DNA of 64,000 nt from the NCBI RefSeq assembly GCF_016110345.1, contig NZ_AP019011.1, forward strand, positions 1,178,001-1,242,000, written 5' to 3'. Every line of letters starts with the position of its first letter. Position 1 is the first letter of the stretch. Source of the DNA: Fluviibacter phosphoraccumulans (GTDB taxonomy: Bacteria > Pseudomonadota > Gammaproteobacteria > Burkholderiales > Rhodocyclaceae). Below the pieces are notes generated by a model. That model was not told where the DNA came from and did no database searches. It saw only the letters and a program-made list of their open reading frames with translations. A program made the position numbers and the translations under genes. Of this stretch, positions 1 to 9,528 are shown one piece after another.

Positions 1-851
1 AAACCAACGTCAGCTGGGCCACCAAACTGGAAGAAGTCGGTGCCCACGTGGTGTACGGTGTCGTCGGCTATAAAACCCATGCCAAAGCCCTGCTCATTCT
101 GCGTCGCGAAGAAGACGAGCGCGGCACGCCCATGTTGCGGCGTTATGTGCATCTGGGCACCGGCAACTATCATCCGCGCACGGCACGCCTCTATACCGAC
201 TTCGGTCTGCTCACCTGCAACGAATCCATCGGCATGGATGTTTCCGAGGTCTTCAAACAGCTCACCGGCCTGGGCCGCGCGCAGGCTCTGCACTATCTCT
301 GGCAGGCACCCTTTACGCTCAGCGCCAACATGATGAAGGCCATTGAGGGGGAAAAGCACGCCGCCGAAGCGGGCTGCAAAGGCCGCATCGTTGCCAAGAT
401 GAACTCGCTGCTCGAACCGCAGATCATCGAAGCGCTGTATGCCGCCAGCCAGGCGGGTGTTGAAATTGACCTGATTGTCCGTGGCGTCTGCGCCCTCCGC
501 CCAGGCGTGCCCGGCTTATCCGACAACATCAAGGTGCGTTCTGTGATCGGCCGTTTTCTGGAACACACACGCGTCTTTTATTTCTACGCCGATGGCGCAG
601 AAAACGTCTATCTCTCCTCAGCCGACTGGATGGAGCGCAACTTTTTCCGCCGCATTGAACTGGCTTTTCCGATTCTTGATGCGCGCCTTAAAAAGCGTGT
701 CATCACCGAAGGCCTCAAGCTCTATCTCGCCGACAACGAACAATCCTGGGACATGGATAGCAACGGGGTTTATACACGCCGCAAACACGGCCGAAATAAG
801 CCCCACTGCGCACAACAGGATATGGCTAATCTACTCGGAAAAACACTCTAA
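1..851 (+). CDS. ppk1: Polyphosphate kinase 1, C-terminal part (5' truncated by window)
   Basis: Reversible polymerisation of the gamma-phosphate of ATP into polyphosphate. The open frame runs from the first complete codon at base 3 to TAA at 849-851, so only about the last 280 residues are present and the start lies upstream. Both phospholipase-D-like catalytic halves are represented: GYKTHAK carries the first HxK histidine (equivalent to the autophosphorylated His435 of E. coli PPK) and FLEHTRVFYFYADG carries the second (equivalent to His592). Other conserved pieces are HLGTGNYHPRTARLYTD and YLSSADWMERN. The gene is tail-to-tail with relA, with only 7 bp between the two stop codons and no room for a separate terminator. 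The family assignment is secure from motifs; ATP/polyphosphate chemistry is family knowledge. Confidence 0.97.
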   Translation, partial: TNVSWATKLEEVGAHVVYGVVGYKTHAKALLILRREEDERGTPMLRRYVHLGTGNYHPRTARLYTDFGLLTCNESIGMDVSEVFKQLTGLGRAQALHYLWQAPFTLSANMMKAIEGEKHAAEAGCKGRIVAKMNSLLEPQIIEALYAASQAGVEIDLIVRGVCALRPGVPGLSDNIKVRSVIGRFLEHTRVFYFYADGAENVYLSSADWMERNFFRRIELAFPILDARLKKRVITEGLKLYLADNEQSWDMDSNGVYTRRKHGRNKPHCAQQDMANLLGKTL

Positions 852-858
852 CACTTCG

Positions 859-3057
859 CTATCCGCGACGCGCACTCACCACACCCCCCACCTGGTGAAT
901 GTAGTGTAGCGCCTGATGCAAACGCTTGAGGTCTGACACCTCAACGGTAAAGGCCATTTCCGCAGCGCCCGCTTTGGATTGCGTCTTCACCGCCGTCACA
1001 TTCAAGCGTTCGCGCGCCAGCACATCCGAAATATCGCGCAGCAGGCCCTGACGGTCCTGCGCATCGACCAGAATATCAACGGCATAGACTTCATTCTCCG
1101 GCGTTGTACCACCCCAGTCGGCGTCAATCACCCGTTCCGGGTGCAACGCCGCCACATGCAAAAAGCTCGGGCAGTCGTGCCGATGCACTGAAATGCCCTT
1201 CTCCCGCGTGACAAAACCCTGAATCGGGTCCGGCGGCACCGGCTTACAGCACTTGGCCAGCTGGGTCATGATCTGATCAATACCGACAATGAGCACCCCA
1301 CTACCGCCCTTGTGCCGCGTTTTACGCACCATGGCTTCGGGCGACAAATCCGGCAGCGGTAGCTCGTGCTGTTCACTGCTGACGGCTTTTTGCGGTTCGC
1401 CGCGCAGTGCCTGCTGCAGGGAGCGCAGACCGACTTCATCACGACCGACGGCAATCAGCAGATCATCACTATTGTCATAACCCAGTTCGTGGGCGACTTG
1501 ATCAAGCGAAGTATGGCTGACACCAGCGCGCTGCATCTCACGCGTGACAATCGCCCGACCGGAAGCGATCGTCTCATCCAGCGCCTGGCTGGCAAACCAA
1601 GCCCGCACCTTGGTACGCGCCGACTTGGTAATCAGATAACCCTGATTGGGGTTGAGCCAATCGCGTGAGGGACCCCCCTCTTTGGCAGAAACGATTTCAA
1701 CCCGTTGGCCCGTTCTCAGGGGGGTGGTCAAAGGCACCAACGCACCATCCACCTTGGCGCCCCGACAACGGTGACCCAGCTCGGTATGCACGCGATAGGC
1801 AAAATCAACCGGCGTTGCCCCGTCCGGCAAATCGACAACCCGACCCTGCGGCGTAAACACATACAGCGTGTCGTTCAATGCGGCTTCACGATAATGCGTC
1901 TGCCAGTCGCGGCTGTCGCCAATATCATCACGCCAGTTAAGCAGTTGACGCAGCAAGGCGATCTTATCGTCGTAATTGGCCGAACTGGCCGCGCCTTCTT
2001 TGTAGCGCCAGTGCGCCGCGACACCCAACTCGGCATGCTGATGCATGTCGTGTGTGCGGATCTGGATTTCAAGCGCGCGCTGGTCTTCACAACGGACCGC
2101 CGTATGCAAGGAACGGTAATCGTTTCCTTTAGGCTGTGAAATGTAATCGTCAAACTCTGTGGGTATAGGGGTCCAGATCTGATGGACATAGCCCAGCGCG
2201 GTGTAGCAATCCGCAATAGAACGCACCACAATCCGCAGTGCCCGCACATCATAGAGTTCGTCGAAACTCAGCCCCTTGCGCTGCATCTTGTTCCAGATGC
2301 TGTAAATGTGTTTGGGGCGTCCATACACTTCTGCGTCAACGCCGCGCTCCTGCAGGGCGGCTTTAACGCGACTCACCGCATGGGCAATAAAGGCTTCGCG
2401 CTCAAGCCGCTTTTCATCGAGCTTGCGGGCGATTTCTTTATAGGTCTCAGGGTGTAAAAAGCGGAAAGACAAATCTTCCAGTTCCCACTTCAGTTCCCAG
2501 ACACCCAATCGATTGGCCAGCGGGGCCAGCAATTCCAGTGTTTCGCGGGCAACGCCCTCACGTGAGGCATCAGGCCGATGCGCGTAAAAGCGTAGCGTCT
2601 GTGTCCTTGATGCCAGACGCAACAGCACCACACGCACGTCTTCCACCATAGCCAGCAGCATCTTGCGCAATACTTCGATCTGCACCTTCAGATCCTGCGG
2701 GTTGAGCGAGGCATCAGAAGAAAAGCCCTGCGTGATCGGGCGCATTTGGTTTAAACGAAACACGCCTTTCACCAAGCGGCTGACATCTTCTCCAAACTGC
2801 TGCTCGAATTTCTCTTTGTTGAAATGGGCTTCGTTCGGAAACGCAAAGAGTAACGCCGCTTTACGGCTCGTTATATCCAGCCTGAGTTCAGCCGCCAGCT
2901 TGGCCATGCCAACCGCGTGCACCCAAGCAGACTCACCACTCCCCAGCAGACCTTCTGCATAGGTTGCCTGTGCCTCTTGCGCGACCTTTAATAACGAATC
3001 ACGCTGGGCGGCATCGAGGTCTGCCCAGACAACCACAGGCAATAAAGTTTCGAGCAT
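859..3057 (-). CDS. relA: GTP pyrophosphokinase RelA (hydrolase-dead RSH protein)
   Basis: Makes (p)ppGpp from ATP and GDP/GTP on starved ribosomes. 732 residues, close to the usual RelA length of about 740. The N-terminal HD domain (about 20-150) is degenerate: where SpoT has the HDxxED metal site this protein reads AALLFAFPNEAH (68-78), so no hydrolase activity is expected. The synthetase domain contains YDVRALRIVV and EFDDYI (301-306); this EXDD motif marks monofunctional RelA, whereas bifunctional Rel/SpoT have RXKD. A TGS domain (LYVFTPQGRVVDLPDGATP) and a C-terminal ACT domain (AVDILVDAQDRQGLLRDIS) follow. ATG at 3055-3057 directly abuts the TGA of the upstream hydrolase gene (TGAATG), which suggests translational coupling. 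Confidence 0.96.
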   Translation of the reverse strand: MLETLLPVVVWADLDAAQRDSLLKVAQEAQATYAEGLLGSGESAWVHAVGMAKLAAELRLDITSRKAALLFAFPNEAHFNKEKFEQQFGEDVSRLVKGVFRLNQMRPITQGFSSDASLNPQDLKVQIEVLRKMLLAMVEDVRVVLLRLASRTQTLRFYAHRPDASREGVARETLELLAPLANRLGVWELKWELEDLSFRFLHPETYKEIARKLDEKRLEREAFIAHAVSRVKAALQERGVDAEVYGRPKHIYSIWNKMQRKGLSFDELYDVRALRIVVRSIADCYTALGYVHQIWTPIPTEFDDYISQPKGNDYRSLHTAVRCEDQRALEIQIRTHDMHQHAELGVAAHWRYKEGAASSANYDDKIALLRQLLNWRDDIGDSRDWQTHYREAALNDTLYVFTPQGRVVDLPDGATPVDFAYRVHTELGHRCRGAKVDGALVPLTTPLRTGQRVEIVSAKEGGPSRDWLNPNQGYLITKSARTKVRAWFASQALDETIASGRAIVTREMQRAGVSHTSLDQVAHELGYDNSDDLLIAVGRDEVGLRSLQQALRGEPQKAVSSEQHELPLPDLSPEAMVRKTRHKGGSGVLIVGIDQIMTQLAKCCKPVPPDPIQGFVTREKGISVHRHDCPSFLHVAALHPERVIDADWGGTTPENEVYAVDILVDAQDRQGLLRDISDVLARERLNVTAVKTQSKAGAAEMAFTVEVSDLKRLHQALHYIHQVGGVVSARRG

Positions 3058-3924
3058 TCAGGCCAGTTCCAGAAAGTCACGGACCAGCGCAATTTGATCC
3101 GCTGACATAAACATAGGTGCGTGTCCGACGTTTTCAACCACCTTGAGGGTTGCCTTGGGGCCACGCCGACACATTTCTGCCGCCGTTTCGACCGAAAGCA
3201 AATCAGAAAGGCCGCCACGTATCAAAAGCGTCGGGCATTGAATACGGTCATAGATTGGCCACAGGTTGATATCCTGACCAAGCAGCGCCTGTTGCAGCGG
3301 CTTATTGATATGGCGATCATAATTAAATCGCATGCCACCCGACGCAGTCGGCTTCAGCGTGCTATCAATCAGCGCATCCCAATCCGACTCTGTTGGCAGG
3401 GCAAAAGGCGTGAAGATCAACCGGACATAGCGACGGGCGGCCGCCACATCGGCAAACTCATAAGGCTCGCCCACATAGCCGACAATACGCTTGAGGGCCT
3501 CCAACGACAGCGTCGGGCCCACGTCATTGAGTATCATGCGACGAATCGGCGACTTGGGTTGTCCTGCCAGCATCATGCCGATCAGCCCCCCCATCGAAGT
3601 CCCCAGCCAATCGACCTGTTCGACGCCCAGCTTGGCAACCAGCGTAATCACATCGGCGGCATAGGTGAAGGTGTTGTAGCCCATCGGGTCGATCAGCCAA
3701 TCACTCTCGCCACGACCCACCACATCCGGTGCAATGACCCGATAGTGCGTCGACAGAGACTGTGCCAGCCGCTCGAAATCCAGGCTGTTGCGGGTCAAGC
3801 CGTGCACACAGACCAACACCCTGGGATTTTGCGGGTCACCCCATTCCCGATAGGCCATGTGATACAGGCCAAGCGCGCCACCACACAAGACTTTGTGCAC
3901 GTTGCCACCGATGGGGTTATTCAT
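3058..3924 (-). CDS. Alpha/beta-fold hydrolase, substrate unknown
   Basis: 288 residues with a complete alpha/beta hydrolase signature: oxyanion segment VCVHGLTRN (38-46), nucleophile elbow GTSMGG with Ser110, a probable acid region GGLSD, and the catalytic histidine in VENVGHAPMF near the C-terminus. No signal peptide, so cytoplasmic. ATG at 3922-3924 is preceded by TAAGGA, where the stop codon of comEC forms part of the Shine-Dalgarno. It sits between comEC and relA with almost no spacing, so it is probably co-transcribed with both. The substrate cannot be read from the sequence; the family covers esterases, lactonases, C-C hydrolases and dehalogenases. Confidence 0.85.
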   Translation of the reverse strand: MNNPIGGNVHKVLCGGALGLYHMAYREWGDPQNPRVLVCVHGLTRNSLDFERLAQSLSTHYRVIAPDVVGRGESDWLIDPMGYNTFTYAADVITLVAKLGVEQVDWLGTSMGGLIGMMLAGQPKSPIRRMILNDVGPTLSLEALKRIVGYVGEPYEFADVAAARRYVRLIFTPFALPTESDWDALIDSTLKPTASGGMRFNYDRHINKPLQQALLGQDINLWPIYDRIQCPTLLIRGGLSDLLSVETAAEMCRRGPKATLKVVENVGHAPMFMSADQIALVRDFLELA

Positions 3925-3933
3925 TGCTGATCC

Positions 3934-6354
3934 TTACTGCTCATCCTGAGCCACGGCGCCAGATGGCTGATCCATCCAGTAACGCTGATGTACACGGCGA
4001 TAAGCCGAAACCGTCATTGCGGGCAGATCGACCTGCACCATGCCATCAGTATCTGTTCTATAAGTTCTTATTTTACGCGCTTCATAACCAGCCATCACCT
4101 CCGGTTTCGGGTGACGATAACGATTTCTGTAGCCTACCGGCACAATGGCAACTTCAGGCTGCACGGCGTTCAACAGTGCATCACCAGAACTGGTGCCACT
4201 ACCGTGGTGCGGCACGAGCAATATCTGGCTAGGCAACATCCCCTGCGCCACCATTTGCTGCTCATCCGCTAATTCAATATCCGAGGTGAGCAGCATCCGC
4301 TTATCGCCAACGCTGACTTGCAGCACACAACTCTGATGGTTACTCGCCAGATTTTTGGCTGCGGCCTGCGACGATGGATGTAAAAACTCGAAACGTACGC
4401 CATCCCAGGTCCAATCCCGGCCTGCTTGGCAGGTTTTACTGCGAACGCCAGGCACGGCATCCGCAAAACGGGTATCGGGTGCATCGGCGACCCAGCCCAC
4501 GGGCATGGATTCCAACACCGACAATGCACCACCGGAATGATCGGTATCCCGATGCGTCACCACCATGGCATCCAACTGCTCGACACCAATCGCCCTGAGA
4601 TACGGTACGATAACCCGCACCCCGGCATCTGCCTCACTACTGTAATAAGGCCCGGTGTCATACAGCAGCACATGGCGGTGTGTGCGAACGACCACCGCCA
4701 GCCCCTGCCCCACATCAAGCACATCGATCCGCGCCTGCCCAGCAGGAACGCTGTCGATTTTTGGCAACACCAAGGGCAGGCACAAAAACAGGGCCAGCCA
4801 GCGACCGGGCAAACCCGCTGGCATCAGCCACCACAAAGCGCCCACAATCGCCAATCCAAAAACCAGCGGTGATGGTACCGGCGCATGCCAGATTGCCACT
4901 GGCAATGCCGCTGACCATTGAAGAAAGGCCAGCAACGGTGTCATCAAGGCATTGGCGAGGTAGAGCAAAGGATCCCACGGCACAATCAGCGCCAGAATCG
5001 TTAAAGGGGTAACGACCCCGCTCACCCAGGGAATCGCCAAAGCGTTCGTCAGTGGAGAGATCAGCGAGAACTGACTGAAAAACAGTAATAGAAACGGCAA
5101 GGTGCCAATCGTCACGGCCCACTGGGTACGGCCAAATCCCTTGAGCCAGATTTTGAGTCGTTGACGCCAGGAACGTTGCTCACCGGTGATCACGTGCTCG
5201 GACATGGCGGCCCACAACAACAGCCCCACCGCCACAAAGGACAGCCAGAACCCCGGGCTCATCCCGGCCCAGGGGTCCAGCAGCAATACAGCTACCAGGG
5301 CAACCAGTAAAATTTTAAAGGGCGATACATGCCGCCCGGTTAATAGCGCGTAAGCACCCACGGTCAGCATGAACAGTGTACGTAGCGCCGGGATCCCCGC
5401 CCCTGCAATCAGCGTATAAAAAGCAGCGGCAAACCAACCGCAAAAGACGCCCATTTTTTGAGCCGGGAAACGAGATACAAGCTTGGGCAAGCGACGCCAG
5501 ATGGCCGAGACGAACAAAGCCACCAAACCGGAAAATAACGTGACATGCAAACCGGAAATCGACATCAGGTGCGTGGTGCCGGTTTTAGCGAACACCTGCC
5601 AGAGCGATCCGGGAATCGCTTTCTGATCCCCAATGGCTAACGCCGTTAAAATCCCGGCATCCGGAAACGCCGCTTCCGGTAACACCCGGTCAAAACGGGC
5701 CCGGATCTGCGACCGCAATAACGCAATCCCTGTGGCTACCCCAGGCACAAAAGCGTCCAGCCGCTCCCCTGCTTTGACGTAACCCGTGGCCCGAATACCA
5801 TTTTCAAAAAGTCGGGCTTCTATATCGTAACCATGTGGGTTAGCTAAGCCATGGGGTCGTTTCAAACGGACGACAAAGGACCAACGTTCACCGGCTTTTA
5901 TCTGTCCCATGTCAGACAACGCTAAGCGGGTTTCGTCCTGGCCGACATGATGCCAAACGGAGAGTTGTATCCGTTCCGGCACATGGAAATTTGAGTCAAC
6001 CTGCTCAACTTTAAAATGAAAGCGCTGACCCCGGGCGGTACGATCCGGCAGCGAATCAACCACCCCAGTCAAACGGATATTACGGCCCATTGCTGCTTCG
6101 GGCAGCGTATCGGCCAACACTGCGGCGCTCCGCCAACAGGTATAGCTGGCGCCGAGTGCAAAAGCCAGCACGAATAACAGCGGCGCTTTAAAAGGTGACA
6201 GTAATGCAAGGCGGCGCCGTGACTGCATGGCACCCAGCCCGGCTATCGCCCCCAGGAGCAGAAGGCAAGCCCAACCCCACGGCCACCCCGGAATTTCCGG
6301 CAAAAACTGGCAGGCCAGCACGCCTGATGCAAAGGCAATCAGTAGCGCTGGCAC
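3934..6354 (-). CDS. comEC: DNA uptake channel ComEC/Rec2
   Basis: Inner-membrane protein thought to carry single-stranded DNA into the cytoplasm during natural transformation. 806 residues. The N-terminal part has several hydrophobic helices and a soluble DUF4131-like stretch. The central competence domain has the typical TTHLMSISGLHVTLFSG segment followed by many membrane helices. The C-terminal metallo-beta-lactamase domain begins near RIDVLDVGQGLAVVV and keeps the metal motif HRDTDH (601-606) and VPHHGSGTSS. The start is GTG at 6352-6354; an in-frame ATG upstream is not available and the Shine-Dalgarno is weak. It lies 15 bp after lolD. Other competence genes are not in the window, so actual competence cannot be judged. 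Confidence 0.94.
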   Translation of the reverse strand: MPALLIAFASGVLACQFLPEIPGWPWGWACLLLLGAIAGLGAMQSRRRLALLSPFKAPLLFVLAFALGASYTCWRSAAVLADTLPEAAMGRNIRLTGVVDSLPDRTARGQRFHFKVEQVDSNFHVPERIQLSVWHHVGQDETRLALSDMGQIKAGERWSFVVRLKRPHGLANPHGYDIEARLFENGIRATGYVKAGERLDAFVPGVATGIALLRSQIRARFDRVLPEAAFPDAGILTALAIGDQKAIPGSLWQVFAKTGTTHLMSISGLHVTLFSGLVALFVSAIWRRLPKLVSRFPAQKMGVFCGWFAAAFYTLIAGAGIPALRTLFMLTVGAYALLTGRHVSPFKILLVALVAVLLLDPWAGMSPGFWLSFVAVGLLLWAAMSEHVITGEQRSWRQRLKIWLKGFGRTQWAVTIGTLPFLLLFFSQFSLISPLTNALAIPWVSGVVTPLTILALIVPWDPLLYLANALMTPLLAFLQWSAALPVAIWHAPVPSPLVFGLAIVGALWWLMPAGLPGRWLALFLCLPLVLPKIDSVPAGQARIDVLDVGQGLAVVVRTHRHVLLYDTGPYYSSEADAGVRVIVPYLRAIGVEQLDAMVVTHRDTDHSGGALSVLESMPVGWVADAPDTRFADAVPGVRSKTCQAGRDWTWDGVRFEFLHPSSQAAAKNLASNHQSCVLQVSVGDKRMLLTSDIELADEQQMVAQGMLPSQILLVPHHGSGTSSGDALLNAVQPEVAIVPVGYRNRYRHPKPEVMAGYEARKIRTYRTDTDGMVQVDLPAMTVSAYRRVHQRYWMDQPSGAVAQDEQ

Positions 6355-6369
6355 ACCGGGCTCATTAAC

Positions 6370-7056
6370 TCAAAGACTTGCATCCGAAAGCACACCATCC
6401 TGCAAACGCATGGTGCGATCCAGTTGTGCGGCCAGCCCCGGATCATGCGATACCAGTACAAAAGCAACACCGGATTGCACACTCAGTTCCCGGAACAGCG
6501 TAAACACTTGCTCGGCCGTCTGACGATCCAGATTACCGGTCGGTTCATCAGCTAATACAACAGATGGACGAGTTACCAGCGCACGGGCAATCGCTGTACG
6601 CTGGCGTTCGCCGCCCGATAATGCAGCCGGGGTATGCAGCAGACGATGCCCCAGACCCACTTTCTCAAGCCATTCCTGGGCCTCTGCATCTGCCGCCGCT
6701 TTAGGCAAGCCACGCACATAAAGCGGCATCGCTACGTTTTCAACGGCAGTAAATTCCGGCAATAAATGATGGTGCTGATACACAAAGCCCATATGACGAT
6801 TACGCCAGAGGCCGCGTTCTTTTTCAGACATGGCAGTCCAACTGCGACCAGCAATCAGTACATCCCCGGAAGTGGCATAGTCCAGGCCGCCCAGCAGGTG
6901 CAAGAACGTGCTTTTGCCCGACCCCGAGGCGCCAACGATGGCCACGGATTCACCGGCCGCCAGATCAAAGGACACATCATTGAGCACGGTCACGTTCTCG
7001 GCACCCGTACCATAAATCTTACTCAGTCCGCGGCAGGACAAAACGACCTTACTCAT
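6370..7056 (-). CDS. lolD: Lipoprotein-releasing ABC transporter ATPase LolD
   Basis: ATPase that powers extraction of outer-membrane lipoproteins from the inner membrane and hand-over to LolA. 228 residues with Walker A GASGSGKST, the Q-loop region, signature LSGGERQRTAIARAL, Walker B VVLADEPTGNLD and the switch histidine in LVSHD. These fit the LolD/MacB class of short ABC ATPases, and the adjacent permease gene decides for LolD. ATG at 7054-7056 lies inside the 3' end of lolC (8-bp overlap), so the two are translationally coupled. Confidence 0.95.
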   Translation of the reverse strand: MSKVVLSCRGLSKIYGTGAENVTVLNDVSFDLAAGESVAIVGASGSGKSTFLHLLGGLDYATSGDVLIAGRSWTAMSEKERGLWRNRHMGFVYQHHHLLPEFTAVENVAMPLYVRGLPKAAADAEAQEWLEKVGLGHRLLHTPAALSGGERQRTAIARALVTRPSVVLADEPTGNLDRQTAEQVFTLFRELSVQSGVAFVLVSHDPGLAAQLDRTMRLQDGVLSDASL

Positions 7057-8344
7057 GACGCAATGCCTCCGCCGGTTGAACCCGTGCTGCCCGTAGGCTC
7101 GGATACAGCGTCGCCAGCAGGGTCAGCACAAACGCCGTGATTGAAATCGTCATCACATCATCCCATTGCAAATCGGAGGGCAGATCAGAGATGAAGTAAA
7201 CCTCGCGCGACAAGAAGTGAATGCCGAATAATCGTTCAATAGCCGGCACCACGGTTTCAATATTCAAAGCCAGCGCTACACCCCCGGCCACGCCCAGGCC
7301 CAGCCCGATTAGACCAATCAGTGCCCCTTGCACCATAAAGATCATGGCGATACTGCCGCGGCTGGCACCCAGCGTACGCAGAATCGCGATATCACCGCGC
7401 TTATCGGTCACGGCCATCACCAGGGTAGAAACAATATTAAACGCAGCCACGGCCACGATGAGGAACAGAATCAAAAACATCATGCGCTTTTCGATCTGCA
7501 CCGCCCGGAAAAAATTGGCGTGCTTGCGGCTCCAGTCGATCAGGTAGGCCGGCTCATCCAGAACCGGTGCAATCGACCGGGCAATCTGTGGGGCATTGAA
7601 CGGATCATCCACTTTCAGGCGGACCCCAGTCACGGTTTGCCCCAAACGGAACAGCACCTGGGCGTCTTTCAAATCGATCAGCGCCAGACCGCTGTCGTAT
7701 TCGTACATGCCGAATTCAAAAACACCGCTCACTTCAAAACTTTTAATCCGTGGGATCACCCCCGCCGGTGTGACCACGCCTTCCGGGGCAATCACAGTCA
7801 CCCGATCCCCGACCACGACACCCAGCGCACGTGCCAGATCACTGCCCAGCACAATCCGATAGGCCCCTGGCTGCAAGCTATCGAGCGCCCCGTACTTCAT
7901 GTGCGTATTAAAGTCGGCCACCGTATTTTCTGTCTGGGGATCAATGCCACGAATAATGGCCCCACGCACACCGCTGCCAGGCATCACTGGGCCCTCGCCG
8001 GCCTCCCGGTTTAAGCCGTTGAGCATGACCTGCCCCTGCACATAAGGCGCGGCAGCCAGCACCTGTGGCACCTTCAGCGCCTGCGCGGCAACCCGCTGCC
8101 AATCCATCAGCGCGCCATCCATGCCCACGACTTCAATATGAGACGTAACCCCCAAAATACGGGAGCGTAATTCCTTCTGGAAACCGTTCATCACCGACAG
8201 CACCACGATCAGGGCAGCGACCCCCAGCGCGATGCCCGCCATGGATAATCCGGAAATAAATGAGATAAAACGATTGTCCTGGCCAATCTGACGACGGCTC
8301 CGGACATATCTCAATCCGATCATTAATTGAAAAGGTATTTTCAC
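7049..8344 (-). CDS. lolC: Lipoprotein-releasing permease, LolC/LolE family
   Basis: Membrane subunit of the Lol transporter: one N-terminal helix (SFISGLSMAGIALGVAALI), a large periplasmic MacB-like domain and three C-terminal helices ending in the FtsX-like core (AILRTLGASRGSIAMIF, LLATLYPSLRAARVQP). Only one permease gene accompanies lolD, instead of the lolC and lolE pair of enterobacteria, so a homodimeric (LolF-like) complex is plausible. The start is uncertain. The frame is open up to a TTG at 8366-8368. GTG at 8342-8344 is preferred because it leaves about seven residues before IGLRYVR as in relatives; ATG at 8321-8323 is the alternative. None has a strong Shine-Dalgarno. It is divergent from the rpfE-like gene. 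Confidence 0.92.
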   Translation of the reverse strand: MKIPFQLMIGLRYVRSRRQIGQDNRFISFISGLSMAGIALGVAALIVVLSVMNGFQKELRSRILGVTSHIEVVGMDGALMDWQRVAAQALKVPQVLAAAPYVQGQVMLNGLNREAGEGPVMPGSGVRGAIIRGIDPQTENTVADFNTHMKYGALDSLQPGAYRIVLGSDLARALGVVVGDRVTVIAPEGVVTPAGVIPRIKSFEVSGVFEFGMYEYDSGLALIDLKDAQVLFRLGQTVTGVRLKVDDPFNAPQIARSIAPVLDEPAYLIDWSRKHANFFRAVQIEKRMMFLILFLIVAVAAFNIVSTLVMAVTDKRGDIAILRTLGASRGSIAMIFMVQGALIGLIGLGLGVAGGVALALNIETVVPAIERLFGIHFLSREVYFISDLPSDLQWDDVMTISITAFVLTLLATLYPSLRAARVQPAEALRHE

Positions 8345-8451
8345 AATCACGTGTGCTTTTGGCACCAAAAACGCATAAGACCGCTATGCTACACTCGATT
8401 CACTCGCAAGTTGTTCGCCACATGCACTTAGGCACACCCTCACGCTCACCC

Positions 8452-9528
8452 ATGCATCTGACCCTTTTTGTCCCCGACCTCCTCTGGCCAGATCACGAGC
8501 ACCCTCTGGCCTTTGATTTCGACCAGGCCCCGGCACTGGCCCGCTTGCTCTCACTGGCCGACCTTTCTATTACGCCTTATGGCGCCAGCGATTCATGGGA
8601 ATCGGTGCTCGCACACTGCTTCGGGTTTCACGACACCCAGCCGCCACTCGGCGCGCTGCGCTTACTGGGTCAAACGGCTACTGCCGATGTTACCCAAGCC
8701 TATGGCAGAACGCTGCTCTGCGCCGACCCGGTCAACCTTGATTTTATCCAGCAGTCTCTGGTTCTCAGCCCGATCAATGCCGCAACACTCAGTCGCGAAG
8801 CGGTAGACGCGCTGATCAAGAGCCTCAACGACGAATTTGCCCGTGAAGGCAGCTTCTTCGTCAGTGACACCCTATCTCAATGGTATTTTGCACCGCTGGA
8901 CACCGCTAGCCACTTACCGAATCTGGCCGCCTGTAGCCGCCTGCTCGGTCGCCGGATAGATGCCGATGAATCACGCCAGGTGTTAGGCCGGGAAGGACTG
9001 CATTGGTTGAACCGGATCCAGATGTGCCTGAATAGCCACCCGGTGAATGACGATCGTGACAGGCATGGCTTACCGGTCATCAATAGCATCTGGCCCTGGG
9101 GTATGGGTACGTTAAACAGTACCGGACTCAATGAGCGCCCTGAATTTGAGCTGGCCATCGGCGACAACGACTTGTTGCGGGGTCTTTGCATCGCATCGAA
9201 TACGCCCCATGCTGAATCGGCCGTAGCCGGTGCTTCGTGCTTCGTGCTCGACACTCGCCTTGCCGACGCCATTGCTCAGGATGATTTAGACGCCTGGCAT
9301 GTGGCGATCAACGCACTGGTCCTGACCCAGATCGAACCGGCCATGTCACAACTAGAAAAAGGCACGCTCTCCAGCCTCACGCTGATTGCGCCCGATGCTC
9401 ACGGCACCTATCGTTGGCGCTTACAGGCAGACCATAAAGGACTGCGCCCCTCATGGCTGCAGCGTTTATTGGGCAACACCCGCCAAAAGCCTGATCTGAA
9501 GCGTCTCGTCGCAACATGGTCACGCTGA
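8452..9528 (+). CDS. RpfE-like protein (phosphoglycerate-mutase-like, function unproven)
   Basis: About 358 residues. It resembles the family called RpfE-type regulatory protein or 2,3-bisphosphoglycerate-independent phosphoglycerate mutase-like, which commonly precedes recJ in beta- and gammaproteobacteria. It starts HLTLFVPDLLWP and contains the conserved RIQMCLNSHPVND, INSIWPWGMG and a C-terminal YRWRL segment. No catalytic site of a known enzyme could be recognised and there is no membrane segment. Longer in-frame starts exist at 8353 and 8422, but the ATG at 8452 begins exactly at the conserved LTLFVPDLLWP block. The last 13 bp overlap recJ, implying coupled translation. The role remains unknown. 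Confidence 0.75.
   Translation: MHLTLFVPDLLWPDHEHPLAFDFDQAPALARLLSLADLSITPYGASDSWESVLAHCFGFHDTQPPLGALRLLGQTATADVTQAYGRTLLCADPVNLDFIQQSLVLSPINAATLSREAVDALIKSLNDEFAREGSFFVSDTLSQWYFAPLDTASHLPNLAACSRLLGRRIDADESRQVLGREGLHWLNRIQMCLNSHPVNDDRDRHGLPVINSIWPWGMGTLNSTGLNERPEFELAIGDNDLLRGLCIASNTPHAESAVAGASCFVLDTRLADAIAQDDLDAWHVAINALVLTQIEPAMSQLEKGTLSSLTLIAPDAHGTYRWRLQADHKGLRPSWLQRLLGNTRQKPDLKRLVATWSR

Noticed and set aside
618..815. Antisense open frames inside ppk1 and many similar ones inside other genes
   Set aside because: They lie opposite well-supported genes, have no family resemblance and are explained by codon composition of the real frame.
4355..5122. Several open frames overlapping comEC on both strands
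   Set aside because: Low-complexity His/Pro/Arg-rich products, typical shadows of a GC-rich gene.
8345..8368. TTG start of lolC at 8366-8368
   Set aside because: It would add residues not seen in relatives and enter the divergent promoter region; GTG 8344 or ATG 8323 is more likely.
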